10,219 nucleotides of DNA from an uncultured Bacilli bacterium (lineage in GTDB: Bacteria; Bacillota_I; Bacilli_A; RF39; UBA660): assembly GCA_944371545.1 (NCBI GenBank), contig CALVXT010000031.1:1-10219 (forward strand), read 5' to 3'. A program made the translations under genes and the position numbers. Positions 1 through 6,860 of this stretch are shown one piece after another (positions within the stretch are counted from its first letter, which is position 1; each line of letters opens with the position of its first letter). Under the pieces are notes generated by a model. The model made no database searches. It saw nothing but the letters and a program-made list of their open reading frames with translations, and was not told where the DNA came from.

Positions 1-551
1 TCTTCGATGCTTTCGTATTTTTGAAAAAAGTCCATGAATTCTTGTACTTCTTTAGGTATATTATATTTATTTTTTTTAGCATTTTCAAGAATTAAATGAA
101 AAGACAAGTAAAGTTCAGATTCAATGTGTCCATATTTATCTTGAAGTTGAAAAATTAAAATAGGTTCATCCGTTTTAAAACGATTAAACCCATCAAAGTT
201 TATTAAGATAACTCTTTTTCTTTCTTCACTCATATGGGTACTTGTTTTAGCTAGAGCAAAGGCATAGCTCACATTTTTATCAAAGATATCCTTTGTATTT
301 GTCTGATTCATTTCTAAAATGATTTTACAATTTTCAATTTTAATAATCACATCTGAGATTTTTCCTTTTTCATTCATATGACTCTTGGTAATTTCTCCAC
401 CCATATAGGTCGCGGTTTCTAATTTATCCATTTGAATATTTGTTAAAAAATGAAGAAAATTATTTACTACAGGTCTGGCTTCCTTACTTCTAATCACACT
501 TTTAAACATAGCATCATTTAACATATTGATTTCTTTTACTTTTGTATTCAA
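1..551 (-). CDS. Rpn-family PD-(D/E)XK nuclease / putative transposase, partial (3' end outside window)
   Basis: 183 codons are visible and the gene runs off the left edge. The N-terminus (NMLNDAMFKSVI) matches the 'LND..FK.v' opening of Rpn/PDDEXK_2 proteins, which are recombination-promoting nucleases often labelled putative transposases. The likely catalytic core is Asp67 (KISDVIIKIEN) followed by Glu80-x-Asn82 (IILEMNQ). Many Rpn proteins have E-x-Q at this place, so E-x-N is a variant whose activity I cannot judge. After it come a Tyr-containing helix (SYAFAL) and a hydrophobic strand (RVILINF), as usual in the family. I chose the TTG start at 551 because a perfect GGGAGGTG lies 7 nt upstream; the in-frame ATG at 524 has no comparable site. 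A near-consensus promoter lies just upstream, so it is probably transcribed alone. Family call fairly sure, function inferred. Confidence 0.8.
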   Translation of the reverse strand, partial: MNTKVKEINMLNDAMFKSVIRSKEARPVVNNFLHFLTNIQMDKLETATYMGGEITKSHMNEKGKISDVIIKIENCKIILEMNQTNTKDIFDKNVSYAFALAKTSTHMSEERKRVILINFDGFNRFKTDEPILIFQLQDKYGHIESELYLSFHLILENAKKNKYNIPKEVQEFMDFFQKYESIE

Positions 552-558
552 TAAATTT

Positions 559-566
559 CACCTCCC
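559..566 (-). promoter_or_regulatory. Strong ribosome binding site that sets the TTG start of the Rpn-type gene
   Basis: GGGAGGTG reads on the minus strand, 7 nt before the TTG at 551. It is the best Shine-Dalgarno match in this region and decides for the TTG start over the downstream ATG. Confidence 0.75.
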
Positions 567-576
567 ATCCGAGTCA

Positions 577-605
577 TTTATATCAAAAGGAAAAAGGGAG
601 GTCAA
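577..605 (-). promoter_or_regulatory. Sigma-A type promoter of the Rpn-type gene
   Basis: On the minus strand TTGACC (600-605), a 17-nt spacer and TATAAA (577-582) match the vegetative -35/-10 pattern closely. Transcription would begin near 570, leaving a leader of only about 20 nt that contains little beyond the ribosome binding site. Confidence 0.7.
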
Positions 606-631
606 ACTGCAGATTTCAGAGATTTTATCTC

Positions 632-679
632 AAAAAAAGAACCAATTTTTCAAATTTGTTTAACAAAAATTCAAAATTG
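632..679 (-). terminator. Possible terminator after the DUF6512 gene
   Basis: On the minus strand CAATTTT (673-679) can pair with AAAATTG (43-49 of the 600s block) around an imperfect A/T-rich inner stem, followed by GTTC and seven T (632-638). It falls between the DUF6512 stop and the next promoter, where a terminator is expected. The stem is A/T only and interrupted, so this is tentative. Confidence 0.4.
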
Positions 680-748
680 ACTCTTAAGTTTTTACGAATT
701 TTCAAAATTTGTAAAAATGCACTTTTTTTAAAATTTAAATTTCAACCA

Positions 749-1261
749 CTATTTATGAGCCTTAACTCCATATTTTTTTGTAATTGGATCTTTAAATAGA
801 AAATTTTTCAATGGCAATAATGTTGCTATCATGTAAAATCCAAAAATCACAAATAATAATACTGTACCTAGGTAATTTAACATATAAGATATTGGAGGGC
901 TTTCTAATATAAAATAAAAGAAAAATTGTCCTAAGAATATTGCAATGTAAAAAATCAGAATATCGATGATTAAAATATGTTTTTTAAGCAAATATGAATA
1001 CAAATAAAATAATATAGGGATAACGATTATCATAATTAGCAAGCTTAAAGATTTTGCTAAAAAATAGTTTGCATTTGCTCCGTACAAAAAGCCATCAATT
1101 AATCCCCATAATAAAGTTGGAGTTAAAGCAATCTTGATATGTTCCCACGTACTTTCATTTACCGCTGCAAAAAGTCCAATAAATTTATTATGATTTGTCC
1201 AGTCATATAAGAAATGACATATTGTCCCCACAAGAGAAATAATTATAAATGAAATCCACAT
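749..1261 (-). CDS. DUF6512-type integral membrane protein
   Basis: 170 aa with about five predicted membrane helices (roughly residues 1-18, 43-62, 67-92, 94-119, 128-149). The signature HFLYDW (16-21) followed by AAVNESTWEHIK (32-43) and a Pro-containing helix is what I recall for DUF6512 membrane proteins of Firmicutes, as is the C-terminal DPITKKYG segment. The conserved His16, Asp20, Asn35, Glu36, Glu40 and His41 sit at helix ends on one side of the membrane, which would suit a metal or small-ligand site; that is inference. No biochemical role is known to me. It starts at ATG 1261 with AAAGGA about 9 nt upstream and lies 21 nt downstream of the Fpg-HD stop, so the two are probably co-transcribed. 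A functional link is not implied by this alone. Confidence 0.75.
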   Translation of the reverse strand: MWISFIIISLVGTICHFLYDWTNHNKFIGLFAAVNESTWEHIKIALTPTLLWGLIDGFLYGANANYFLAKSLSLLIMIIVIPILFYLYSYLLKKHILIIDILIFYIAIFLGQFFFYFILESPPISYMLNYLGTVLLFVIFGFYMIATLLPLKNFLFKDPITKKYGVKAHK

Positions 1262-1282
1262 ATTTAATTTTCCTTTCTTTCA

Positions 1283-3022
1283 CTAATTCAATAACCTTTT
1301 TCCATTTACTAGGGGATTTAAAATTCGTTTTTTTATTTCTGGATAATTTAAATCTGGTATAGTTTTGATAGTCTCAAATTTTTTAACCCATTCTTGAATT
1401 TTTTTATCTTTCGATGTTTTTATGATATGCCACAGTTCTTCTTCATCATATTTATATAAATCTTCATATGTAATTATATTTTTTTCTATTAAAAGTTTTG
1501 TAATATTAGCCAAAAAATTCATCATGTACGTATCTTCTTTGCTATGACAAAAGTCATCAATTTTTTGATTTATTTTTAAAATCTTTTGAGCTATTTTTAT
1601 TTTTGAAAATCCTAATTCTTCTTTTCCTTCTTCATTTTTATATATAGTTAAATCATTTATTATTTCTCTAATATCTGTTTTTGTTATATTTTGTGTCCAA
1701 GCAATGCTACTTGTAATAATACCATCTAACCGATCTGCACAGATTTTTGGACGGTTATTATCGACAAGAGGAAATTTTTTAAAATTAACAATCTTTTCTA
1801 AATCTATAGAATCCTTTTTTAAAAGTTTTATTAATTTTTTATCCTTCTTTAATATTTGTTCTGTGTATTCTTCAGTACTTTCTTGATTTATATAATCACC
1901 ATTCATATAATCAATAACATGAGAAAAACATGGTGTTGCTATATCATGAAATAATGCACTTAAAGTTGCTAATTTGTCTTGTGTTATTTTAAAAGTTAAA
2001 AGAGCCACCGAAACACTATGGTCATAACGGCTTATATATTCTTTAAAAGAAAATATAGATTTTGAAGCATAATCCATTCCACAAAAATATCCCACTTTTT
2101 TTAACCGTTCTAAAGATGAAACCGATAAATATTTTTTTAAAAACTCTGGAATTTGTTGTAATCCCAATAAGTCCAAATAAAATTGTTCTAAGGAAACCTC
2201 ATAGGTATCTTGGCATAATCTACAATAATATGTACTTCGACCATTTACAAAAGATTTCTCTATTTTTGTGCCACAGATACTACAAAATTCTCCAGCTTTA
2301 CTATGTACCATTAAATGCTGTTGAAATCTTCCTGTAACTCCTAAAGAACTTGTATAACTGCGAATTGTTGTTCCGCCATCCTTAATTGCAGCTGTAATAA
2401 TTTTTTTAGAAGAATTTTTAATTTTTTCACATTCCTCTATAGTAATATCTTTTCCTCTTTTAAAAGGAGAAATACCTGCATCAAACAAGACTTCATCTGC
2501 ATAAATATTGCCTAGCCCACTAATAATTGTTTGATCTAATAATATTGTTTTTATTGGTAAAGTTTTTTTTGAGATTTTTGAAAACAAATATTCTTTGGTT
2601 AACTTATCGCTAATAGGTTCAATACCTTGTTTTTTTATTCCTTCAAATTCATAAAGTTCTTCTTTTTTTACTAATTTCATTCTTCCAAATTTTCTCGTAT
2701 CATGGTAACGCATACTCATACCATCTTCAAACAAAATTTCTACATGTTCATGTTTTTCTAAAGGATCGTCTTGTTTTTTTAAAAAATATTTTCCTTCCAT
2801 TCTCAAATGACTTAATAAATAGTGTGTGTCTGTTTCGAACAAAAGCCATTTACCAATTCTTTTGATATCTATAAATTCTTTATTAATTAAATTTTCTTTT
2901 ATTTCTTTTTCATTATCTAAAACAATGGGTTTATAGTATATTTTGACATCAAGAATTTTTTTATTTAGAATTCTATTTTTTAATGTATTTCTCACTGTTT
3001 CCACTTCAGCTATTTCAGGCAT
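1283..3022 (-). CDS. mutM: Formamidopyrimidine-DNA glycosylase (Fpg/MutM) fused to a C-terminal HD-domain hydrolase
   Basis: 579 aa, about twice the usual 270-280 aa of Fpg. Residues 1-271 are a complete Fpg, which excises 8-oxoguanine and formamidopyrimidines and nicks the abasic site. It has the N-terminal Pro2-Glu3 nucleophile pair (MPEIAEVE, where LPEVE is usual), Lys58, the lesion-void residues Met75, Arg110 and Phe112, the helix-two-turn-helix segment with Asn172 (GLGNIYADE), and the zinc finger Cys247, Cys250, Cys267, Cys270 with Arg262. Residues about 290-579 continue in the same frame as an HD domain: His335 (RYDHSV), His359-Asp360 plus His368 (ALFHDIATPCFSH) and Asp430 (CADRLDG), a full H...HD...D metal set. 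This half resembles a stand-alone clostridial HD protein whose substrate is unknown. ATG at 3022 has AGAAGGA 6 nt upstream and a TATAAT at 3045-3050. The glycosylase call is firm; the HD substrate is not known. Confidence 0.93.
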   Translation of the reverse strand: MPEIAEVETVRNTLKNRILNKKILDVKIYYKPIVLDNEKEIKENLINKEFIDIKRIGKWLLFETDTHYLLSHLRMEGKYFLKKQDDPLEKHEHVEILFEDGMSMRYHDTRKFGRMKLVKKEELYEFEGIKKQGIEPISDKLTKEYLFSKISKKTLPIKTILLDQTIISGLGNIYADEVLFDAGISPFKRGKDITIEECEKIKNSSKKIITAAIKDGGTTIRSYTSSLGVTGRFQQHLMVHSKAGEFCSICGTKIEKSFVNGRSTYYCRLCQDTYEVSLEQFYLDLLGLQQIPEFLKKYLSVSSLERLKKVGYFCGMDYASKSIFSFKEYISRYDHSVSVALLTFKITQDKLATLSALFHDIATPCFSHVIDYMNGDYINQESTEEYTEQILKKDKKLIKLLKKDSIDLEKIVNFKKFPLVDNNRPKICADRLDGIITSSIAWTQNITKTDIREIINDLTIYKNEEGKEELGFSKIKIAQKILKINQKIDDFCHSKEDTYMMNFLANITKLLIEKNIITYEDLYKYDEEELWHIIKTSKDKKIQEWVKKFETIKTIPDLNYPEIKKRILNPLVNGKRLLN

Positions 3023-3044
3023 AAAAATTCCTTCTTTCAGATAT

Positions 3045-3050
3045 ATTATA
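3045..3050 (-). promoter_or_regulatory. -10 element upstream of the Fpg-HD gene
   Basis: A perfect TATAAT on the minus strand lies 22 nt before the ATG. The expected -35 position (3068-3073) reads TTTTTC, which is poor, so only the -10 is supported. Its place just downstream of two terminators fits a new transcription unit. Confidence 0.45.
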
Positions 3051-3084
3051 TAAGAATTCTGAAAAAAGAAAAAGAAAAAAACAA

Positions 3085-3135
3085 ACTATTACGCATTTTT
3101 GAATTTTTTTTAATTTTGCGTAATAAGTTTTTTTT
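3085..3135. terminator. Hairpin between the cyclophilin and Fpg-HD genes, possible second terminator
   Basis: ACT-ATTACGCA (3085-3095) pairs with TGCGTAAT-A-AGT (3117-3128), an 11-bp stem with one bulged A and a 21-nt loop. Eight T follow on the plus strand (3128-3135), and a T-rich tract broken by G and C follows on the minus strand. It could therefore stop transcription in either direction. On the minus strand it backs up the terminator at 3138-3168. Confidence 0.5.
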
Positions 3136-3137
3136 AT

Positions 3138-3168
3138 AAAAAAAAGAATCAAATTTTAAATTGATTCT
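3138..3168 (-). terminator. Rho-independent terminator of the cyclophilin gene
   Basis: Minus-strand stem GAATCAA/TTGATTC (7-8 bp) with an 8-nt loop, followed directly by eight T (3145-3138). It lies 20 nt after the cyclophilin stop codon. Confidence 0.75.
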
Positions 3169-3187
3169 AAATTCGTAAACTATTTTT

Positions 3188-3832
3188 TTAAGATGTTTTT
3201 TCTACATTTACAAAACGAACAGTTTTCATTCTTTGAGCAGCAAGTGGCATATCATTATCATCAGTATCAACTTTTGAAATATCATACACAGCATCCATGC
3301 CAGCAATTACTCGGCCAAAAGCAGCATAATCACCATCTAAATAAGAAATATTTTCCTTATCTCCTGTACAGATAAAAAATTGGCTGGAAGCGGAATCTGG
3401 ATCAGTCCCTCTTGCCATAGAAACAACACCAGGCTCATGTTCTAAAGTATTTTCTACACCATTACTTGAAAATTCACCTTTGATTGTTTCATCACTACCG
3501 CCAGTTCCATTTCCATTAGGATCTCCACCTTGAATCATAAACCCTTCAATCACGCGATGAAAAATTAATCCATCATAGAAATTTCTGCTAACTAGATTTT
3601 GAAAATTTTCAACAGTAATTGGAGCAATATCAGGATATAATTCTAATAAAATTACTTGATCTTTATTTGTAACAATTTTTACATAATTTGTAACATCACT
3701 TGTTTCTTCATAATGATAGCCTTCAATATCTCCACTTGTATAACTTTCATTTTCACATCCTGTTGTAAAACACACAAAAATAGCTAGTAAAAATAATCCT
3801 ATACAAACCCATTTTCTATGACGTTCTTCCAC
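3188..3832 (-). CDS. Cyclophilin-type peptidyl-prolyl cis-trans isomerase, predicted lipoprotein
   Basis: 214 aa. Residues 1-26 look like a lipoprotein signal: a basic start (RHRK), a hydrophobic core and FTTGC with Cys26 as the lipidation site. The mature protein would be anchored outside the cytoplasmic membrane, where it would catalyse proline isomerisation during folding of secreted proteins. The cyclophilin domain (about 50-212) keeps FHRVIEGFMIQGGDP with Arg93, Phe98 and Gln101, and SSQFFI with Gln151 and Phe153. The tryptophan of human CypA before LDG is Tyr164 here, a frequent change in bacterial members. The start is GTG at 3832, with AAAGGA about 10 nt upstream; no ATG fits the signal peptide better. 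Terminators lie on both sides, so it is probably a single-gene unit. The lipobox has Thr at -3 instead of Leu, so lipidation is likely but not certain. Confidence 0.9.
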   Translation of the reverse strand: MEERHRKWVCIGLFLLAIFVCFTTGCENESYTSGDIEGYHYEETSDVTNYVKIVTNKDQVILLELYPDIAPITVENFQNLVSRNFYDGLIFHRVIEGFMIQGGDPNGNGTGGSDETIKGEFSSNGVENTLEHEPGVVSMARGTDPDSASSQFFICTGDKENISYLDGDYAAFGRVIAGMDAVYDISKVDTDDNDMPLAAQRMKTVRFVNVEKTS

Positions 3833-3880
3833 TTTAATCCCATCCTTTGTATAACGCTGTTTTTAGTTTATCATAACTAT

Positions 3881-3923
3881 GAAAAAGAAAACAAGAAAAA
3901 ACCTTTAATTTGGCATTTTCTTG
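3881..3923 (-). terminator. Rho-independent terminator after the AlkD-type gene
   Basis: On the minus strand CAAGAAAATGCC pairs with GGTTTTTTCTTG (one mismatch, 8-nt loop; 3892-3923), followed by TTTTCTTTTTC (3891-3881). It lies just downstream of the AlkD-type stop codon. Confidence 0.65.
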
Positions 3924-3930
3924 TCATTTT

Positions 3931-4668
3931 CTACATTTTTAGACTTTTTAAAAATTCTTTATCTTCTTTAGATACTCGGTAAGAATCTCTTATTTTACTT
4001 ATTGTTTTATTTTGAACAAAAGAAGACAAAGATTTTTCTTTTAAAAGTTCTAATGTTTCTTTAGGATATTTAATATAACACTCTGCAAGTAACCAGGCAA
4101 GCCCCATCCCTACATAATATTCTTCACACCCCATCCCTACATAATATTCTTCATGAGTAACCGTTTTTACTAGTTGTAAGATATCAAATATATATTCTTT
4201 CTCCACATAAAAACATAACAAAAGAATTAAACCAACTCGAATAGAAAAAGTCTCTTCTTTACTTAACAATTCTTGAATTTTTTTCCAAAAATATTCTTTA
4301 TTTTTTTGAACAATCTTTAAACTATTACAAAATCCATCACAAATTGCCCAGTTATCAATTTTTAAAAGAAAAGAATCAAAATATTTTTCTAACAAAGAAA
4401 GATCTTTAATTCCAGTTAAAACAAATCCTTCAATATTTACCTCTTCATAATATCTATCTTTACAAAAACTTAAAAATTCTTCAATATTTCCTTTACTAAT
4501 TTCTTTAGCAATTTTTCTTTGCATAGGAACTCTAAGTCCTAAAATCTCATAACGAGTAGTAGTTAAACTCTGATGAAACTTACGATAGTTTTCATCTTGA
4601 AGACTTTTTAAATAGCCTATATATTTTTCATAATCTTCTTCATTCCAATGTTCTCTACATAAATTCAT
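3931..4668 (-). CDS. AlkD-like DNA alkylation repair protein (HEAT-like glycosylase) with an internal 9-aa tandem duplication
   Basis: 245 aa; the studied AlkD of Bacillus cereus has 237. AlkD-type proteins are all-helical HEAT-repeat glycosylases that remove bulky or positively charged alkylated bases. The predicted active-site residues are present: Trp107 and Asp111 in IDNWAICDGF and Arg144 in FSIRVG, matching AlkD Trp109, Asp113 and Arg148. Trp192 (GLAWLL) corresponds to AlkD Trp187. Directly before it, EEYYVGMG occurs twice (173-180 and 182-189), produced by a perfect 25-bp direct repeat with a 27-bp period, so the reading frame is kept but a helix is lengthened by nine residues. The C-terminus (NKTISKIRDSYRVS) is family-like. 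ATG 4668 has GGAAGGAG 8 nt upstream and overlaps the stop of the upstream gene by ATGA, indicating translational coupling. The family is sure; activity of this copy is open. Confidence 0.88.
   Translation of the reverse strand: MNLCREHWNEEDYEKYIGYLKSLQDENYRKFHQSLTTTRYEILGLRVPMQRKIAKEISKGNIEEFLSFCKDRYYEEVNIEGFVLTGIKDLSLLEKYFDSFLLKIDNWAICDGFCNSLKIVQKNKEYFWKKIQELLSKEETFSIRVGLILLLCFYVEKEYIFDILQLVKTVTHEEYYVGMGCEEYYVGMGLAWLLAECYIKYPKETLELLKEKSLSSFVQNKTISKIRDSYRVSKEDKEFLKSLKM
4102..4155. repeat. 27-bp tandem duplication inside the AlkD-type gene
   Basis: The 25 bases at 4102-4126 recur exactly at 4129-4153; with the two following bases the period is 27 bp. Because 27 is divisible by three, the gene stays open and gains nine codons. 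The perfect identity suggests a recent slippage event or an assembly error. Confidence 0.95.
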
Positions 4669-6311
4669 ACACTATACTCCTTCCAATTTTTTCTTTTTAA
4701 TTTTCTTGTTTGTCCCTTTATTTTCTCTAAATTTCGCGTGATTTTTTCTTCTTTTCTTTTTAATTTAAAATAATCTGTATACAATTTTACTTTAATCGCA
4801 TCAATCTCACTTAAAAATTCTTCATCTTCTTTTAATTCTGGATATTTAGAAAAAATGTCTTGTTCAATTTGAGAAAAAAGTAAAATATTTTGAGCTATCA
4901 TATTCCGGGATTTTTTTAAGGCATCTTTTCCTTTATGTAATGAACTCAAATCAATCTTGGCATAATTTCTAGGAGTACGCCAGAGTAAATTTCTTAAAAA
5001 AGTCAAATGATTATGTAAGAATAAACCAGCTGTAAAAACACGAAAATATTTATTTTTAATAAAAGGAAAAGATAAAAGCATTGGAATTTCAATTCCACGA
5101 GCTAAACTTTGAATTCTTTCTTTTACAAGAATTTTTTCTATATTTTTTATTTGTTCTTCGCTTTTATTTTCGAATTCTGTAAAAATTCCTTCTTCCAATT
5201 CTTTTACTTGCTTTTCTTGTACTTCTTTAAGTTCAGTTAAAACAAGCTCTTTCTCTTCCATAGAAATCTTTTCTTCTAATTCTTTGTTTTCTTCGCCCAG
5301 TTCCAATTCTTTTTGCTCATTCATATCTTTTTTTAAAACTTCTATTTTTTTTAGTTCTTCTTTAACTTGTTCTTTCTTTACTTCATCAGCTTCTTCTTTA
5401 AGCAGAACTCGCAATTGAGTCTCTTGTAAAGCAATTTTTTCTTCTAAATGATCATATTGTTTTTCTTCTAAATCCTCTTTTTCAAGTTCTTGATTTACCA
5501 TCATAAGAATTGGAGAAGAGATCAAAGGAAGGACGGCTGGACTTTCTAAAATATCTGAAATATCAGACTCTTTCTCCTTTTCATGAACTTCAGAAATTAC
5601 TCTTGAATCTTCCATATCTAAAACGTCTTTTTTTTCTTCCTTAGAAGGAGGTTCTACAATTACATTTTCAGTCTTGTTAGATTTTTTTCTTTCATCCACT
5701 TCTTTTTCTTCTATTACAACCTCTAATTTAGGAATATCCAAAACAGAAGTATCATCTTTTCTTTCAATAGCCAAAGAATTATCTAAGTTTCTAGTATCTT
5801 TAACAACTTCTTCTTTTTCTTCATTTAAAACATGTTTTTTTTCTTTAAGTTTCTCAACTTTTTTTCTTGTTTCCATTTTAATATCTAAATCTAGTTCTTT
5901 TTCTTCATCTTTTTTATATTTTTTTTCTTGAATTTTTTCAAAGATTTTCTTTTCTATTTCTTTATACTCTTTTTCTTCTTCTTTATTTAATTTTTTTATT
6001 TCTAACTTTGTTTCTTTTTCAAAAGCTTTTTTAATTTTTTCACGTATTTCTAATTCACTAAAAAAAGACACATAGGTTTCTGTAAATAAGTTTCTAGCTT
6101 CTTCAGAAGAATCATTATCTTCTTCTAAATTCTCTTTATTTTCATGAAAATTATCTTTTTTTATTTCTTCAGTCTTTGTTGAAGTATTTTTCTTTTTTAT
6201 ATTTTCATTCTTTTTATCTGGAAAAAACAACAAGAAAAAATTGATAAACAAAAGTCCAAGAATTTTTAAAAAGTTTTTACATTTTTCCGAAACTTTATTC
6301 TTTTTTTTCAT
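4665..6311 (-). CDS. Membrane-anchored long coiled-coil protein of unknown function
   Basis: 548 aa that I do not recognise. Residues 1-12 are basic, 13-30 form one hydrophobic segment ending at PDKK, so the protein is probably held in the membrane with most of its length on one side. Residues about 35-250 and 275-405 are very rich in Glu and Lys with heptad-like Leu/Ile spacing, as expected for long coiled coil. A short Pro-rich hydrophobic break (LPLISSPILMM) lies near 261-271. The C-terminal part differs: a hydrophobic and aromatic segment (about 408-445), then a basic helical tail with KLKRKEEK and RKLKRKNW. That C-terminal unit is the part most likely to be conserved. ATG 6311 has GGTGA 6 nt upstream. 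The last bases overlap the AlkD-type start (ATGA), so the two are made together. A scaffold or envelope role is only a guess. Confidence 0.8.
   Translation of the reverse strand: MKKKNKVSEKCKNFLKILGLLFINFFLLFFPDKKNENIKKKNTSTKTEEIKKDNFHENKENLEEDNDSSEEARNLFTETYVSFFSELEIREKIKKAFEKETKLEIKKLNKEEEKEYKEIEKKIFEKIQEKKYKKDEEKELDLDIKMETRKKVEKLKEKKHVLNEEKEEVVKDTRNLDNSLAIERKDDTSVLDIPKLEVVIEEKEVDERKKSNKTENVIVEPPSKEEKKDVLDMEDSRVISEVHEKEKESDISDILESPAVLPLISSPILMMVNQELEKEDLEEKQYDHLEEKIALQETQLRVLLKEEADEVKKEQVKEELKKIEVLKKDMNEQKELELGEENKELEEKISMEEKELVLTELKEVQEKQVKELEEGIFTEFENKSEEQIKNIEKILVKERIQSLARGIEIPMLLSFPFIKNKYFRVFTAGLFLHNHLTFLRNLLWRTPRNYAKIDLSSLHKGKDALKKSRNMIAQNILLFSQIEQDIFSKYPELKEDEEFLSEIDAIKVKLYTDYFKLKRKEEKITRNLEKIKGQTRKLKRKNWKEYSV
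4677..4684 (-). promoter_or_regulatory. Ribosome binding site for the AlkD-type gene inside the upstream coding region
   Basis: GGAAGGAG lies 8 nt before ATG 4668 and inside the last codons of the coiled-coil gene. It supports coupled translation and fixes the AlkD start at 4668. Confidence 0.75.
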
Positions 6312-6349
6312 ACTTCTTCACCAATAAAAGTATTTTAACATTAAACCAG

Positions 6350-6371
6350 AAAAAAAGCACCCTAAAGTGCT
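6350..6371 (-). terminator. Rho-independent terminator of the four-helix protein gene
   Basis: On the minus strand AGCACT/GGTGCT (6 bp with one wobble pair, 4-nt loop) is followed by seven T (6356-6350). The first stem bases overlap the TAG stop codon at 6370-6372. It lies 38 nt before the coiled-coil gene start, so that gene needs readthrough or a promoter of its own; only a weak TAAAAT (6332-6337) is visible there. Confidence 0.75.
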
Positions 6372-6795
6372 ATAAATAAATCTTTAATTCTTCATTATTT
6401 TGATGTTCCAAATCAATAGTTTCTTTTATTAACTCAGTAATCTTTTCATCTTTTCCTTGATAGTTATTTAATAGTTCTTCAAGTTGGATCAATCCTTTAT
6501 TCGTTCCTTCCATCATCATTTTAGCAATAGTATGTTCACTTTTATCTATCAAGGTTTTCATCGTAACCATCACATCACTGCTAATTTTAACTAAACTTCC
6601 TAATTCTTTATCTTCCACATTATATTTAGAACATAAAGAAACTAATTTTTCTTTTAGAACTTCATATTCTTTCTTTTGATTTAAAATAAGTTTAGCTAAG
6701 GAACGAGATTCAATTTTATCTTCAATAGCTTCTATTCCAACAATACCCATTTCTACATTTTGATAGAGTTTTAATAAAATTTCTTTTTCTAACAT
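6370..6795 (-). CDS. Small helical (four-helix-bundle, ferritin-like?) protein of unknown function
   Basis: 141 aa, almost entirely amphipathic helix, with no signal peptide or membrane segment, so cytoplasmic. Four helices can be drawn at about 3-28, 30-58, 66-97 and 101-138. It resembles a short conserved hypothetical family of Clostridia that I remember, with an opening like 'LYQNVEMG', a middle 'TLIDKSEHTIAKMMMEGTNKG' and an ending 'EEL..YL'. Possible metal ligands (Glu15, Glu43, His88, Glu96, Glu130, His131) are scattered, but I do not see a clear ExxH pair as in true ferritins, so iron binding is speculation. ATG 6795 has GGTGAT 5 nt upstream. It follows the RNase J-like gene by 65 nt on the same strand, with a weak hairpin between them, and has a good terminator at its end. 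Confidence 0.75.
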   Translation of the reverse strand: MLEKEILLKLYQNVEMGIVGIEAIEDKIESRSLAKLILNQKKEYEVLKEKLVSLCSKYNVEDKELGSLVKISSDVMVTMKTLIDKSEHTIAKMMMEGTNKGLIQLEELLNNYQGKDEKITELIKETIDLEHQNNEELKIYL

Positions 6796-6828
6796 TTTTA
6801 ATCACCAAGAATAGTATGAGAATAATCT

Positions 6829-6852
6829 AAAAATTTATACAAAAAGTATAAA
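6829..6852 (-). terminator. Weak A/T-rich terminator after the RNase J-like gene
   Basis: Minus-strand stem TTTATAC/GTATAAA (7 bp, 5-nt loop) followed by five T. It starts 9 nt after the RNase J-like stop codon. With only one G-C pair in the stem, partial readthrough into the next gene is likely. Confidence 0.45.
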
Positions 6853-6860
6853 AAATTTGG

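Noticed and set aside
542..799. Plus-strand frame of 85 codons rich in Phe, Lys and Asn
   Set aside because: It lies over the start of the Rpn-type gene, its promoter and the tail of the DUF6512 gene, has no ribosome binding site, and its composition simply reflects A/T-rich spacer.
2200..2230. Fpg-HD junction as a sequencing frameshift joining two genes
   Set aside because: The frame is continuous, both halves keep all key residues, and I see no start codon with a ribosome binding site at the junction that would indicate a separate HD gene.
6301..6308. A8 tract right after the start codon of the coiled-coil gene as a phase-variation switch
   Set aside because: Eight A in an A/T-rich, Lys-rich N-terminus is expected by chance, and similar tracts are frequent in this window.
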